This document shows positions 1 to 9,179 of a stretch of DNA of 64,000 bases, one piece after another (position 1 is the first letter of the stretch; the number at the start of each line of letters is the position of its first letter). Under the pieces are notes generated by a model. It did not search any database, was not told the origin of the DNA, and saw only the letters and a program-made list of their open reading frames with translations. Source of the stretch: CBDHDJ01 sp965261645 (GTDB taxonomy: Bacteria > Pseudomonadota > Alphaproteobacteria > SHVV01); the NCBI GenBank assembly GCA_965261645.1, contig CBDHDJ010000004.1, forward strand, positions 1,860,001 to 1,924,000. Reading direction: 5' to 3'. A program made the translations under genes and the position numbers.

Positions 1-462
1 GGGCGCTACCCGGTGATTTATCTCAGCCCGCGCGGCCGGCCGTTGGACCAGTCAAGGGTCAAGGAGCTTGCCGCCGGGCCCGGCGTCATTCTGATCTGCG
101 GGCGCTACGAGGGCGTTGACGAGCGTGTGCTTGAGGCCTGCGAGGTCGAGGAGGTCAGCCTCGGCGACTTCGTGCTCTCGGGCGGCGAGCCGGCGGCGTT
201 GGCGTTGATCGACGCCGTGGTCCGCCTGGTACCGGGCGTCGTCGGCGATCCGGCGGGTCTGTTGGACGAAAGCTTCGAGGGGGGCTTGCTCGAATACCCG
301 CAATATACCCGGCCCCGGGTGTGGCGGGGCCGTAGCGTGCCCGAGGAGCTCATATCCGGGCACCACGAGAGAATCCAGGCCTGGCGCCGCCGCGAGGCCG
401 AGCGGTTGACGAAGAAGCGGCGCCCGGATTTATGGGACCACTACGAGGCCGATAAGAAGTGA
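1..462 (+). CDS. trmD: tRNA (guanine-N1)-methyltransferase, 3' part (5' end outside window)
   Basis: This is the C-terminal part (about 153 residues) of TrmD, the SPOUT-fold enzyme that methylates G37 of tRNAs reading CNN codons, using S-adenosylmethionine. The reading frame is open from base 1, so the start lies upstream of the window. Visible family signatures are YLSPRGRPL near the window start, the knot region ILICGRYEGVDERV, and GDFVLSGGEPAAL, which forms the SAM-binding trefoil. The C-terminal helical part LISGHHERIQAWRR contains the conserved GHH used in tRNA binding. Full-length TrmD is usually 230 to 250 residues. It ends 16 bases before rplS, the usual operon order in Proteobacteria. 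Identification is firm. Confidence 0.97.
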   Translation, partial: GRYPVIYLSPRGRPLDQSRVKELAAGPGVILICGRYEGVDERVLEACEVEEVSLGDFVLSGGEPAALALIDAVVRLVPGVVGDPAGLLDESFEGGLLEYPQYTRPRVWRGRSVPEELISGHHERIQAWRRREAERLTKKRRPDLWDHYEADKK

Positions 463-478
463 TTTCGGGGGTCAAGCG

Positions 479-934
479 ATGAACAAATTGGAACAGATCG
501 AAGCGGAACAGCTCGCCAAGCTCGCTGCCGAGCGCCCGATCCCCGAGTTTGGCCCGGGCGATACCGTGCGCGTCAACGTCAAGATCGTCGAGGGCACGCG
601 CGAGCGGATTCAGGCGTTTGAGGGCGTGTGCATCGCGCGCAAGAACCGCGGCCTCAACTCCTCCTTCACGGTGCGAAAAATCTCCTACGGCGAGGGGGTG
701 GAGCGCGTCTTCCCGCTCTATTCGCCGCAAATCGCTGCCATCGAGGTGGTGCGGCGCGGCGCCGTGCGCCGGGCGAAGCTTTATTACCTGCGCGGGCGGA
801 CCGGCAAACGGGCGCGCATCGCCGAGCGTCAGGACCGCCGTCTGCGGGAGGGGGACGCCGCCCCGGCAGCGGCAAAGGAGGCCGCTCCCGAAGCGCCCGA
901 GTCCGAAGCCGCCAGCGGCGAGAACGGCACCTGA
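479..934 (+). CDS. rplS: 50S ribosomal protein L19
   Basis: Ribosomal protein L19 sits at the interface of the 30S and 50S subunits. The first 115 residues or so match the compact L19 core, with FGPGDTVRVNVKIVEGTRER and the conserved stretch KISYGEGVERVFPLYSPQI followed by RRAKLYYLRGRTGK. The protein is 151 residues, longer than the roughly 115 of E. coli, because of a C-terminal tail rich in Ala, Glu and Pro (from about residue 120). Such tails are common in alphaproteobacterial L19. It lies just downstream of trmD and is probably co-transcribed with it. Confidence 0.97.
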   Translation: MNKLEQIEAEQLAKLAAERPIPEFGPGDTVRVNVKIVEGTRERIQAFEGVCIARKNRGLNSSFTVRKISYGEGVERVFPLYSPQIAAIEVVRRGAVRRAKLYYLRGRTGKRARIAERQDRRLREGDAAPAAAKEAAPEAPESEAASGENGT

Positions 935-1089
935 AGCGAGCGCATTTACAGCTGGGCCCGGCCGCGTGATAATCGCGGCGGTTGCCACACCACCGGTAAA
1001 TCCGACAGCGTGATCACTGCCACATCCTTCGTGGCGCGGTCATATTTTACACCAGACCACGGCGAGGCGACCGGGAGGATAATTATTCG

Positions 1090-2496
1090 ATGAGCCAACC
1101 GCGCACCTTGTTCGACAAGATCTGGGAGTCCCACCTCGTCGACGCCCAGGAGGACGGCACCGCGCTGATCTACATCGATCGTCACCTCGTTCACGAGGTC
1201 ACGAGCCCGCAGGCTTTCGAGGGTTTGCGCTTGAATGGGCGCCACGTGCGCCGCCCCGGCGCCACCCTGGCCGTGGCCGATCACAACGTGCCCACGACCG
1301 ACCGTTCGGGCGGCATCCGCGAGGAGGCATCGCGTATCCAGATCGAGGCGCTCACGGACAACTGCCGCGAGTTCGGCATCGAGCTTTTCGACATGAACGA
1401 CATCCGCCAAGGCATCGTCCACATCATCGGTCCCGAACAGGGTTTCACGTTGCCCGGCACGACGATCGCCTGCGGCGACAGCCACACCGCCACGCATGGC
1501 GCGTTCGGCGCTTTTGCCCTCGGCATCGGCACCTCTGAGGTCGAGCACGTTCTGGCGACGCAGACGCTGATCCAGAAGCGGCCCAAGAACCTTTGCGTCA
1601 AGATAGACGGCGCGTTGCCCTTCGGCACCTCCTCGAAGGACCTGATCCTCGCCATCATCGGCACGCTCGGCACCGCGGGGGGCACCGGGCACGTCATCGA
1701 GTATACCGGCCAGGCGATTCGCGACCTCAGCATGGAAGCGCGCATGACCGTGTGCAACATGTCGATCGAGGCGGGCGCGCGCGCCGGCCTGATCGCGCCC
1801 GACGAGACGACGTTTGCCGACCTTGAGGGCCGCCCGAAGGCGCCCAAGGGCGCCGCCTGGGAGCAGGCGCTGGCCGATTGGCGCACGCTGCCGAGCGATC
1901 CGGGCGCGCGTTACGACAAGGAGCTCTCCCTGGATGCGGCGGCGATCGCCCCGCAGGTAACCTGGGGCACGAGCCCCGAGGATGTGCTGCCGATCACAGG
2001 GGTCGTGCCCGACCCGGCCTCGGCTCCCGATGAGGGCAAGCGCAAGGCCATGGAGCGTTCGCTCGAGTATATGGCGCTCGCGCCGGGCGCCAAGCTCACC
2101 GATATTAAGATCGATCGCGTGTTCATCGGCTCGTGCACCAACGGGCGCATCGAGGATTTGCGCACCGTCGCCGAGGTGGTGCGCGGGCGCAAGGTGGCGG
2201 ACCATGTCGGCGCCATGGTGGTGCCCGGCTCAGGGCTGGTGAAGCACCAGGCCGAAGAGGAGGGCCTCGACCGAATCTTCATCGAGGCCGGCTTCGAGTG
2301 GCGCGAGCCGGGCTGTTCGATGTGCCTGGCGATGAACGAGGACCGGCTCGAGCCGGGCGAGCGCTGCGCGTCGACCTCGAACCGCAACTTCGAGGGCCGG
2401 CAGGGCCGTGGCGGGCGCACCCATCTTCTCAGCCCGTCGATGGCCGCGGCGGCAGCGGTGGCGGGGCACCTCGCCGACGTGCGCGAGTTTGCCTGA
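1090..2496 (+). CDS. leuC: 3-isopropylmalate dehydratase large subunit
   Basis: LeuC is the large subunit of isopropylmalate isomerase, which converts 2-isopropylmalate to 3-isopropylmalate in leucine synthesis and carries a 4Fe-4S cluster. At 468 residues it has the usual length. The three cluster cysteines are visible: C349 in GSCTNGR, and C409 and C412 in PGCSMC. Other aconitase-family signatures are DHNVPTTDR near residue 65 and CGDSHTATHGAFG. The start is the ATG after GGGAGGATAATTATTCG. It is followed after 11 bases by leuD. The 155 bases upstream hold no gene; the separation from rplS suggests its own promoter, though I see no clear one. Confidence 0.97.
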   Translation: MSQPRTLFDKIWESHLVDAQEDGTALIYIDRHLVHEVTSPQAFEGLRLNGRHVRRPGATLAVADHNVPTTDRSGGIREEASRIQIEALTDNCREFGIELFDMNDIRQGIVHIIGPEQGFTLPGTTIACGDSHTATHGAFGAFALGIGTSEVEHVLATQTLIQKRPKNLCVKIDGALPFGTSSKDLILAIIGTLGTAGGTGHVIEYTGQAIRDLSMEARMTVCNMSIEAGARAGLIAPDETTFADLEGRPKAPKGAAWEQALADWRTLPSDPGARYDKELSLDAAAIAPQVTWGTSPEDVLPITGVVPDPASAPDEGKRKAMERSLEYMALAPGAKLTDIKIDRVFIGSCTNGRIEDLRTVAEVVRGRKVADHVGAMVVPGSGLVKHQAEEEGLDRIFIEAGFEWREPGCSMCLAMNEDRLEPGERCASTSNRNFEGRQGRGGRTHLLSPSMAAAAAVAGHLADVREFA

Positions 2497-2507
2497 GGGA
2501 GGACGAG

Positions 2508-3113
2508 ATGGAAAAATTTACCACGCTGTCGGGCGTCGCCGCGCCGCTCAATATGGTCAACGTCGATACCGACAAGATCATCCCCAAGCAGTTCCTCAAG
2601 ACGATCAAGCGCACCGGGCTCGGCCGCTACCTGTTCAACGATCTGCGCTACGACGATCAGGGCGCCGAGCGGCCCGACTTCGTGCTCAATCGCGAGCCCT
2701 ACCGGCACGCCGCCTTTCTCGTGGCGGGCGAGAATTTCGGCTGTGGCTCGAGCCGCGAGCATGCGCCTTGGGCGCTGCAGGATTTCGGCATCCGCTGTGT
2801 CATCGCGCCCAGTTTCGCCGACATATTTTTTAATAACTGCTTCAAGAACGGCATGCTGCCTATCAGGCTCGATCAGGCGAGCATCGCTACGCTGATGGCC
2901 GACGCGGAAGCGGGCGCGGAGCTCGTCGTCGACCTCGAGCGCCAAATCATTCACCGGTCCGGCAACCAGACGCTCGCCTTCGACGTCGAGCCGTTCCGCA
3001 AGCACTGCCTCCTCGACGGCCTCGATGATATCGGTCTCACGCTCGAGCGCACGGAAGCGATCGATGCGTTCGAGAAAGGCCACAAGGCCTCCCACCCCTG
3101 GCTTTACGGCTGA
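2508..3113 (+). CDS. leuD: 3-isopropylmalate dehydratase small subunit
   Basis: LeuD is the small, swivelling subunit that pairs with LeuC to form isopropylmalate isomerase. The 201 residues are typical. Signatures are NVDTDKIIPKQFLKTIKRTG near the N-terminus and GENFGCGSSREHAPWAL, which contains the GSSREH substrate-binding loop, followed by IAPSFADIFFNN. The start is set by the ATG with a GGGAGG ribosome site 5 bases ahead. The frame remains open upstream through leuC, but that part is shadow. It is 11 bases after leuC and is surely co-transcribed. Confidence 0.97.
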   Translation: MEKFTTLSGVAAPLNMVNVDTDKIIPKQFLKTIKRTGLGRYLFNDLRYDDQGAERPDFVLNREPYRHAAFLVAGENFGCGSSREHAPWALQDFGIRCVIAPSFADIFFNNCFKNGMLPIRLDQASIATLMADAEAGAELVVDLERQIIHRSGNQTLAFDVEPFRKHCLLDGLDDIGLTLERTEAIDAFEKGHKASHPWLYG

Positions 3114-3140
3114 GGGGAGCGGGCAGACCGGACTATCGCC

Positions 3141-4253
3141 ATGGCATCGAACAAGAAGATCCTGATTCTGCCGGGCGACGGCATCGGGCCCGAGGTGATG
3201 GCCGAGGTCCGACGCATCATCGCATGGCTCGATCGGCGCCGCGCCGTCTCGTTCGACGTGAGCGAAGGGCTCGTTGGGGGCGTCTCCTATGATGCGCACG
3301 GAACCCCGCTCACCGACGAAACGCTGGCCCAGGCGATGGCAGCCGATGCGGTCCTGCTCGGCGCGGTCGGGGGCCCCAAATGGGACAACCTCGATTTCAA
3401 CGACAAGCCCGAGCGCGGCCTGTTGCGGCTGCGCAAGGAAATGGACCTGTTCGCCAATCTGCGCCCCGCCATCGTCTTCGCGGCGCTCGCCGAGGCTTCG
3501 TCTCTGAAGACAGAGCTGGTGGAAGGGCTTGACCTGATGATCGTGCGCGAGCTCACCGGCGGGATCTACTTTGGCGAGCCGCGGGGCATCGAAACGCTGC
3601 CCGACGGCACGCGCCGCGGCGTGAACACCCAGGTCTACACCACGCCCGAGATCGAGCGCGTCGCGCACGTCGCCTTCGATCTCGCTGGCAAGCGCCAGGG
3701 CCGGGTGTGCTCGGTCGAGAAGGCCAACGTCATGGAGAGCGGCCTACTTTGGCGCGAGGAGGTGGAGCGTATTCACACGGCGGGCTACCCCGCCATCGAG
3801 CTCAGCCACATGTACGCCGACAATTGCGCCATGCAGCTGGTGCGCGCGCCCAAGCAGTTCGACGTGATCCTCACGGACAACCTGTTCGGCGATCTTTTGT
3901 CCGATTGCGCGGCCATGCTGACCGGCTCGCTCGGCATGCTGCCCTCGGCTTCGCTCGGCACGCCGGACGGCGCGGACCGGCGGCCCGCGCTCTACGAGCC
4001 GGTGCACGGCACCGCGCCCGACATCGCCGGCCAAGGAATCGCCAACCCGCTGGCCAGCATTCTGAGCTTCGCCATGATGCTGCGTTATTCCTTTGATCTT
4101 GACGACGAGGCCGCGCTGATCGAAAAAGCCGTCGCGAGCGTGCTTGATGGCGGTCTGCGCACGGCCGATATCATGCAGGACGGCAAGGCAGAGATGGGCA
4201 CGCGCGGCATGGGCGATGCCCTCCTGCACGAGCTCGACAAGCTCTCGGCCTAG
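3141..4253 (+). CDS. leuB: 3-isopropylmalate dehydrogenase
   Basis: LeuB oxidises and decarboxylates 3-isopropylmalate with NAD to give the precursor of leucine. The 370 residues fit the family. Motifs include LPGDGIGPEVMAEV at the N-terminus, the substrate-binding RPAIVFAAL region, the invariant LTGGIYFGEPRG, the catalytic tyrosine within NTQVYTTPEIERVA, and the metal/NAD part ILTDNLFGDLLSDCAAML and EPVHGTAPDIAGQGIANP. It ends with TAG, so TAG is used as an ordinary stop here. It lies 27 bases after leuD and completes the leuCDB cluster. Confidence 0.97.
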   Translation: MASNKKILILPGDGIGPEVMAEVRRIIAWLDRRRAVSFDVSEGLVGGVSYDAHGTPLTDETLAQAMAADAVLLGAVGGPKWDNLDFNDKPERGLLRLRKEMDLFANLRPAIVFAALAEASSLKTELVEGLDLMIVRELTGGIYFGEPRGIETLPDGTRRGVNTQVYTTPEIERVAHVAFDLAGKRQGRVCSVEKANVMESGLLWREEVERIHTAGYPAIELSHMYADNCAMQLVRAPKQFDVILTDNLFGDLLSDCAAMLTGSLGMLPSASLGTPDGADRRPALYEPVHGTAPDIAGQGIANPLASILSFAMMLRYSFDLDDEAALIEKAVASVLDGGLRTADIMQDGKAEMGTRGMGDALLHELDKLSA

Positions 4254-4330
4254 CTATCGGTTGCGGGCCGTGATGGTGGAACGGTGGTTCCGGGCTCAAG
4301 CCGCGCGGCCGCCACGTTTGGAGAGGGATA

Positions 4331-5401
4331 ATGGCTTACCGGGTCGCGATTGCGGGCGCTACCGGCAGCGTCGGGCGCGAGATGCTGAACATTCTCGCCG
4401 AGCGGGAGTTTCCCTGTGAGGAGGTAATCGCGCTTGCCTCGGAACGCTCGGTCGGCAAGGAGATTTCGTTCGGTGAGCACAGCGTGCTCACGGTCAGCGC
4501 GCTTTCTGACTTCGACTTCGCCGGCATCGACATCGCGTTATTCGCCGCCGGCGGCGCGGTGGCAAAGAAGTGGGCGCCGCGCGCGGCAGAGGCGGGCGCC
4601 GTGGTGATCGACAACTCGTCCTATTTCCGCATGGAGCCCGATGTGCCGCTCGTCGTGCCCGAGGTCAACGGCGAGGCCATCGCGCAGTACACCAAGCGTC
4701 GCATCATAGCCAATCCCAACTGCTCGACCGCGCAACTCGTCGTCGCGCTCAAGCCGCTGCACGATGCGGCCAAGATCAAGCGCGCCGTGGTCGCCACTTA
4801 TCAGTCTGTCTCGGGCATCGGCAATGACGGCATGGACGAGCTCTTCAACCAGACCAAGGGCATCTTCGTCAACGATCCGGTGACGCCCGATGCGTTCACC
4901 AAGCAGATCGCGTTCAACGTGATTCCACACATCGATGTCTTCCTCGATGACGGCTCGACAAAGGAAGAATGGAAGGTGGTGTCGGAAACCCGCAAGATTC
5001 TCGATCCGTCGATCGATCTCACGGTGACCTGCGTGCGCGTGCCGGTGTTTGTCGGCCATTCCGAGGCGGTCAATCTCAGCTTCGCCAAACCGCTCGAAGC
5101 CGCCGCCGCGCGCAAGGTCCTGCGCGAGGCCCCGGGAGTCATGGTGGTCGACCGGCATAAGGACGGCGGCTACGTAACGCCGCTCGACTGCGTCGGCGAA
5201 TACGCCGTCTATGTCAGCCGCATCCGCAAGGATGCCACCGTCAAGCACGGCCTCAATCTGTGGGTGGTGGCCGACAATCTGCGCAAGGGCGCGGCGTTGA
5301 ACGCGGTGCAGATCGCCGAGGTCCTGATCGGCCGTTACCTGAAAAAGCCTCCTGACGTTACCCGACGCGCGCCGCCTCGAAGCGCTCGCTCGGGGCCGTG
5401 A
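4331..5401 (+). CDS. asd: Aspartate-semialdehyde dehydrogenase
   Basis: Asd reduces aspartyl phosphate to aspartate semialdehyde, the branch point to lysine/diaminopimelate, threonine and methionine. It starts with the NADP-binding VAIAGATGSVGREML and has the active-site cysteine C131 in NPNCSTAQL. Later parts include TYQSVSGIGNDGMDEL and the substrate-binding RVPVFVGHSEAVNL. At 356 residues it is slightly longer than usual (about 340). The last 20 residues, rich in Pro and Arg, overlap the convergent pdxY gene by 44 bases. The tail may be an extension produced by loss of an earlier stop. The start follows a GAGAGGG ribosome site. Confidence 0.96.
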   Translation: MAYRVAIAGATGSVGREMLNILAEREFPCEEVIALASERSVGKEISFGEHSVLTVSALSDFDFAGIDIALFAAGGAVAKKWAPRAAEAGAVVIDNSSYFRMEPDVPLVVPEVNGEAIAQYTKRRIIANPNCSTAQLVVALKPLHDAAKIKRAVVATYQSVSGIGNDGMDELFNQTKGIFVNDPVTPDAFTKQIAFNVIPHIDVFLDDGSTKEEWKVVSETRKILDPSIDLTVTCVRVPVFVGHSEAVNLSFAKPLEAAAARKVLREAPGVMVVDRHKDGGYVTPLDCVGEYAVYVSRIRKDATVKHGLNLWVVADNLRKGAALNAVQIAEVLIGRYLKKPPDVTRRAPPRSARSGP

Positions 5402-6209
5402 TCTCGTCCTGGGCCGCAATCAGGGCGAGCTCGTTCGCGCTTCTTTCCGATGTCATCTTGAGAATGCCATAAGTGCTGGCGACGGCGCGCACGAGCGCTT
5501 GGGCAGAAGCGCGGTTCTTGAGATAGGTGCCGAGAAAGAGCGCCGTGAAGAGATCGCCGGCGCCGTAGAGCTTGCCCTCGAGCACGGGCGTCGCGACTAG
5601 CCACGCCTCGGTCCGATCCACCGCCAGCGTCTCGAGCGTTCCCGGCGCCGCATCGCCGCGCCGGAGCGAGGTTACGACGACGAGCGAGGGCCCGCGAGCC
5701 GACAGCGTCCCGCACGCCGACAGCGCGCTGTCGAGATCGGTGATGGTCCGAGCCGCGAGAAATTCGAGCTCGGCGTGATTGGGTGTGATGACGTCGGCGC
5801 GCGGCACGGCTTGGTCTCTGAAAAAATCGGCAATGTCCTCTGCAACGAACAGGCCCTGATCCTCATGGGCCATCGCCGGATCGCAGCAGTAAAGGGCGCC
5901 CGCCTTGGCCGAGCGAACCCGGGTCACGGCGTCGAGCACCGCGCCGCCCCGTTCGGCTGCCCCCAGATAGCCGCTCAACACGGCATCGCAGTCGGCGAGC
6001 GCACCGCGCGCGTCGAGACCGTCGATCAGCGCCGCGATCTCGTCGCGGCTCGCCCGCCGGCCGCGAAAGCTGCCATGGGCGGGGTGATTGGAGAATTCCA
6101 CCGTCGCCACCGGCCATACCTCGTGACCGAGGCGCCACAGGGGCAACAGGGCCGCGGCGTTGCCGACATGACCGAAGGACACCTGGGACTGGATGGCGAG
6201 AATGTTCAT
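5358..6209 (-). CDS. pdxY: Pyridoxal kinase (PfkB/PdxY type)
   Basis: This ribokinase-superfamily enzyme phosphorylates pyridoxal or pyridoxine to make the coenzyme PLP. The 283 residues start with MNILAIQSQVSFGHVGNAAA, typical of PdxY/PdxK. Later come CDPAMAHEDQGLFVAEDI, the DVITPNHAELEFL segment, and the C-terminal anion-hole motif YGAGDLFTALFLG with the catalytic Asp in GAGD. It is transcribed away from sdhC, and its 3' end overlaps asd tail to tail by 44 bases. PdxY and PdxK are hard to separate by motif alone; the short N-terminus favours PdxY. Confidence 0.93.
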   Translation of the reverse strand: MNILAIQSQVSFGHVGNAAALLPLWRLGHEVWPVATVEFSNHPAHGSFRGRRASRDEIAALIDGLDARGALADCDAVLSGYLGAAERGGAVLDAVTRVRSAKAGALYCCDPAMAHEDQGLFVAEDIADFFRDQAVPRADVITPNHAELEFLAARTITDLDSALSACGTLSARGPSLVVVTSLRRGDAAPGTLETLAVDRTEAWLVATPVLEGKLYGAGDLFTALFLGTYLKNRASAQALVRAVASTYGILKMTSERSANELALIAAQDEITAPSERFEAARVG

Positions 6210-6542
6210 CGTTGGGCTTCGCCCGTGGGTGGGTGAAAAGTGCCGCGCGGCACCTCATCTCTTTCTGTCTCCCGGCGGGCCAGGAAGAGTGTGCGCAAAA
6301 GCGGCAGAAGGACCAGGAGCTCTATAAAGACGCGCAACGGACAGGCCCCGGGCGACGCATCGCCTTCTCGAGTCTGAGGCGAGTCTAGCCCGGATCGCCC
6401 CATGGCGGGACGATCGCCATTGCGAATCTTTTGCTGCGTCGGAGCCCGCGTTGACTCGGGCCCGAGCACAGTCTTAAATCAGGCTGCCTTCCAAACGCTC
6501 CGAGGGGCCGCCGTCCGCGGCTTCGCGCCGCTGGGACCATTC
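6210..6542. other. Intergenic region between divergent pdxY and sdhC
   Basis: This 333-base stretch separates pdxY on the minus strand from sdhC on the plus strand and contains no convincing gene. An in-frame ATG at 6402 would give SdhC a 47-residue extension that is unlike the family, so I treat that part as leader DNA. The only clear signal is the sigma70-like promoter at 6451-6479. Confidence 0.7.
6451..6479 (+). promoter_or_regulatory. Sigma70-like promoter of sdhCDAB
   Basis: TTGACT at 6451-6456 and TTAAAT at 6474-6479 are separated by exactly 17 bases. This is the best-matching promoter pair in the pdxY-sdhC gap and lies about 64 bases upstream of the sdhC start. The match is read from sequence; activity is inferred. 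Confidence 0.55.
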
Positions 6543-6938
6543 ATGACATCGGCCAACCGACCGCTTTCTCCCCATCTCCAGGTTTACCGGCCGCAAATCA
6601 CCTCGATGCTGTCGATCCTGCACCGGCTGACCGGCCTCGCCCTCGGCCTCGGCAGCCTGCTGCTCGCCTGGTGGCTGATCGCCGCGGCGGCGGGGCCCGG
6701 CGCGTTTGCCGATGTTCAAGGCTTCACCGGCTCATGGCTCGGGCGCATCATCCTGCTCGGCTTTAGCTTCGCGCTGTTCTTTCACCTGTTGAACGGCATC
6801 CGGCACCTGTTCTGGGACATGGGCAAGGGATTCGAGATTCCGACGGTGCAAGCCTCGGGCTGGATCGTCGTCGTCCTGTCCTCAGGCCTCACGCTGCTTG
6901 CCTGGATCATCGGCTATGCCTTGAGGGGCGGCGCATGA
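6543..6938 (+). CDS. sdhC: Succinate dehydrogenase cytochrome b556 subunit
   Basis: SdhC is one of the two membrane anchors of complex II; with SdhD it binds haem b and ubiquinone. The start chosen gives MTSANRPLSPHLQVYRPQ, the standard N-terminus. The SILHRLTG motif carries a quinone-site serine/arginine pair, and the haem-ligand histidine lies in HLLNGIRHLFWD. Three membrane helices are visible. The length of 131 residues is normal. Its last four bases overlap the sdhD start (ATGA), so the two are translationally coupled. Confidence 0.96.
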   Translation: MTSANRPLSPHLQVYRPQITSMLSILHRLTGLALGLGSLLLAWWLIAAAAGPGAFADVQGFTGSWLGRIILLGFSFALFFHLLNGIRHLFWDMGKGFEIPTVQASGWIVVVLSSGLTLLAWIIGYALRGGA

Positions 6939-7315
6939 GCTTGCGCACGCCCTTGGGCCGCGTGCGTGGCCTCGGCTCGGCCAAAAGCGGCACCCACCAT
7001 TGGTGGCACCAGCGTTTGACCGCGCTCGCCCTGATCCCGCTCGCGGTGTGGTTCATCGTCTCGCTCCTGGTTTACACCGGCGCGGGCTACGTCGAAGTGA
7101 CGGGTTGGCTCGCCTCGCCGTTGGTGGCCGGGATCATGATCCTCCTCATCATCGCGACCTTCTATCACCTCAAGCTCGGCGTGCAGGTGGTGATCGAGGA
7201 CTATGTCCAGGCCGAAGCGCTGAAGACCGCCATGGTCATCGCCGTGAACGCCGGCTGCCTCGTTCTCGGTCTCGCCACGGTCCTCGCGGTTCTGAAGCTG
7301 TGGCTCGGAGGCTGA
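6935..7315 (+). CDS. sdhD: Succinate dehydrogenase membrane anchor subunit
   Basis: SdhD is the second hydrophobic anchor of succinate dehydrogenase. The 126 residues include the family hallmark GLGSAKSGTHHWWHQRLTALAL near the N-terminus and three membrane spans. A histidine in ATFYHLKLGVQVVIEDYV matches the usual haem/quinone region. It overlaps sdhC by four bases and ends four bases before sdhA, as expected for a tightly coupled operon. Confidence 0.95.
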   Translation: MSLRTPLGRVRGLGSAKSGTHHWWHQRLTALALIPLAVWFIVSLLVYTGAGYVEVTGWLASPLVAGIMILLIIATFYHLKLGVQVVIEDYVQAEALKTAMVIAVNAGCLVLGLATVLAVLKLWLGG

Positions 7316-7319
7316 CACG

Positions 7320-9107
7320 ATGAGCGCGGCCTACCCCATCACCGATCACGACTACGACGTCATCGTCGTCGGCGCCGGCGGTGCGGGCTTGCGCGCGACG
7401 CTTGGCATCGCCGGGGCGAACCTCATTGTTGCCTGCATCACCAAGGTGTTCCCGACCCGCTCCCACACCGTCGCGGCGCAAGGAGGCATCTCGGCCGCGC
7501 TCGGCAACATGGGCCCGGACGATTGGCGTTGGCACATGTACGATACGGTCAAAGGCGCGGACTGGCTCGGGGATCAAGACGCCATCGAATATATGTGCCG
7601 TGAGGGGCCGGCCGCGGTGATCGAACTCGAGCACTACGGCGTGCCCTTCTCGCGCACCGAGGACGGCAAGATCTACCAGCGCGCCTTCGGCGGCATGTCC
7701 ACCAATTTCGGCGAAGGCACCGCGCAGCGCACCTGCGCCGCCGCCGACCGCACCGGTCACGCCATCCTGCACACGCTCTATCAGCAGTCGCTCAAGCACG
7801 AGGCCGAGTTCTTTGTCGAATATTTTGCCATCGACCTAATCATGGAGGACGGCGTCTGCCGCGGCGTCATGGCCTGGTGCCTGGACGACGGCACGATGCA
7901 CCGTTTTCGCGCCCATCTGGTGGTGCTGGCGACCGGCGGCTACGGCCGCACCTATTTCTCCTGCACCTCGGCGCACACCTGCACGGGCGATGGCAATGGC
8001 ATGGTGCTCAGGGCCGGCCTGCCGCTGCAGGACATGGAGTTCGTCCAGTTCCATCCGACCGGCGTCTACGGCGCCGGCGTGCTGATCTCGGAAGGCGTGC
8101 GCGGCGAGGGCGGATTTCTGCTCAACAGCGAGGGCGAGCGGTTCATGGAGCGTTATGCGCCGAGCGCCAAGGACCTCGCCTCGCGCGACGTGGTGAGCCG
8201 CTCGATCACCATCGAGGTGCGCGAGGGCCGCGGCTGCGGGCCGGACAAGGAGTATGTCTATCTCCATCTCGATCACCTCGATCCCCACGTCATCGAGGAG
8301 CGCCTGCCCGGCATCTCGGAAAGCGCCAGGATCTTCGCCGGGGTCGATGTGACCAAGGAGCCGATCCCCGTGCTGCCGACGGTGCACTACAACATGGGCG
8401 GGATTCCGACCAATTATCATGGCGAAGTGATCGCACCGAGGAACGGCGACGCCGATGCCGTCGTGCCCGGCCTTATGGCCCTCGGCGAAGCGGCCTGCGT
8501 GTCGGTCCACGGCGCCAACCGGCTGGGCTCGAACTCGCTGCTCGACCTCGTGGTCTTCGGGCGCGCGGCGGCGCGTCGGGCGGCGGAGCTGGTCAAGCTA
8601 GGCACGACGCACAAACCGTTGCCGGCGGACGCCGGAGACGCGGCCATCGCGCTCTTGGACAAGTACCGGAATGCGAACGGCAGTACGCCGACAGCCTCGA
8701 TCCGCCTCGCCATGCAGCGCGCGATGCAGACCAACTGCCCGGTGTTCCGCACCGCCGAGATCCTCGATGCGGGCGTGGCCAAGCTCGACGAGATATGGTC
8801 CTCGCTGGCCGACATTCGGGTGAGCGACCGCTCTTTGATCTGGAACAGCGATCTCGTCGAGACACTCGAGCTCGACAATCTCCTGCGCCAAGCCATGACG
8901 ACCGTACATTCGGCGCGCAACCGCAAGGAAAGCCGCGGCTCGCACGCGCGCGAGGATTTCCCCGACCGCAACGACGACGAGTGGATGAAACACACCGTAG
9001 CCTGGCAGGACGACACGGGCGCGGTCAGGATCGGCTACCGCCCCGTCCACACCTACACGCTGACCGACGAGGTGCAATACTTCCCGCCCAAAGCACGGGT
9101 TTACTGA
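7320..9107 (+). CDS. sdhA: Succinate dehydrogenase flavoprotein subunit
   Basis: SdhA carries covalently bound FAD and oxidises succinate to fumarate, linking the TCA cycle to the quinone pool. The 595 residues are typical. Visible signatures are the dinucleotide-binding VIVVGAGGAGLRA, H49 in RSHTVAAQGG as the FAD attachment site, the substrate/catalytic region FVQFHPTGVYGAGVLISEG, and HGANRLGSNSLLDLVVFG near residue 400. The C-terminus ends in PKARVY. It follows sdhD by four bases. Confidence 0.98.
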   Translation: MSAAYPITDHDYDVIVVGAGGAGLRATLGIAGANLIVACITKVFPTRSHTVAAQGGISAALGNMGPDDWRWHMYDTVKGADWLGDQDAIEYMCREGPAAVIELEHYGVPFSRTEDGKIYQRAFGGMSTNFGEGTAQRTCAAADRTGHAILHTLYQQSLKHEAEFFVEYFAIDLIMEDGVCRGVMAWCLDDGTMHRFRAHLVVLATGGYGRTYFSCTSAHTCTGDGNGMVLRAGLPLQDMEFVQFHPTGVYGAGVLISEGVRGEGGFLLNSEGERFMERYAPSAKDLASRDVVSRSITIEVREGRGCGPDKEYVYLHLDHLDPHVIEERLPGISESARIFAGVDVTKEPIPVLPTVHYNMGGIPTNYHGEVIAPRNGDADAVVPGLMALGEAACVSVHGANRLGSNSLLDLVVFGRAAARRAAELVKLGTTHKPLPADAGDAAIALLDKYRNANGSTPTASIRLAMQRAMQTNCPVFRTAEILDAGVAKLDEIWSSLADIRVSDRSLIWNSDLVETLELDNLLRQAMTTVHSARNRKESRGSHAREDFPDRNDDEWMKHTVAWQDDTGAVRIGYRPVHTYTLTDEVQYFPPKARVY

Positions 9108-9179
9108 GCCCGCGAGCGAGAGGATCGGCGTCCATGACCCATCAACCCCCGCCATCGACCGATATGAGGAGCCTCGCCC

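Noticed and set aside
960..978. GCCGCG / CGCGGC hairpin after rplS as a terminator
   Set aside because: Six-base stem, no T run after it, so termination is not supported.
1911..3668. 585-residue open frame on the minus strand across leuC, leuD and leuB
   Set aside because: No motif, and it spans three well-identified genes and their junctions; typical antisense artefact in high-GC DNA.
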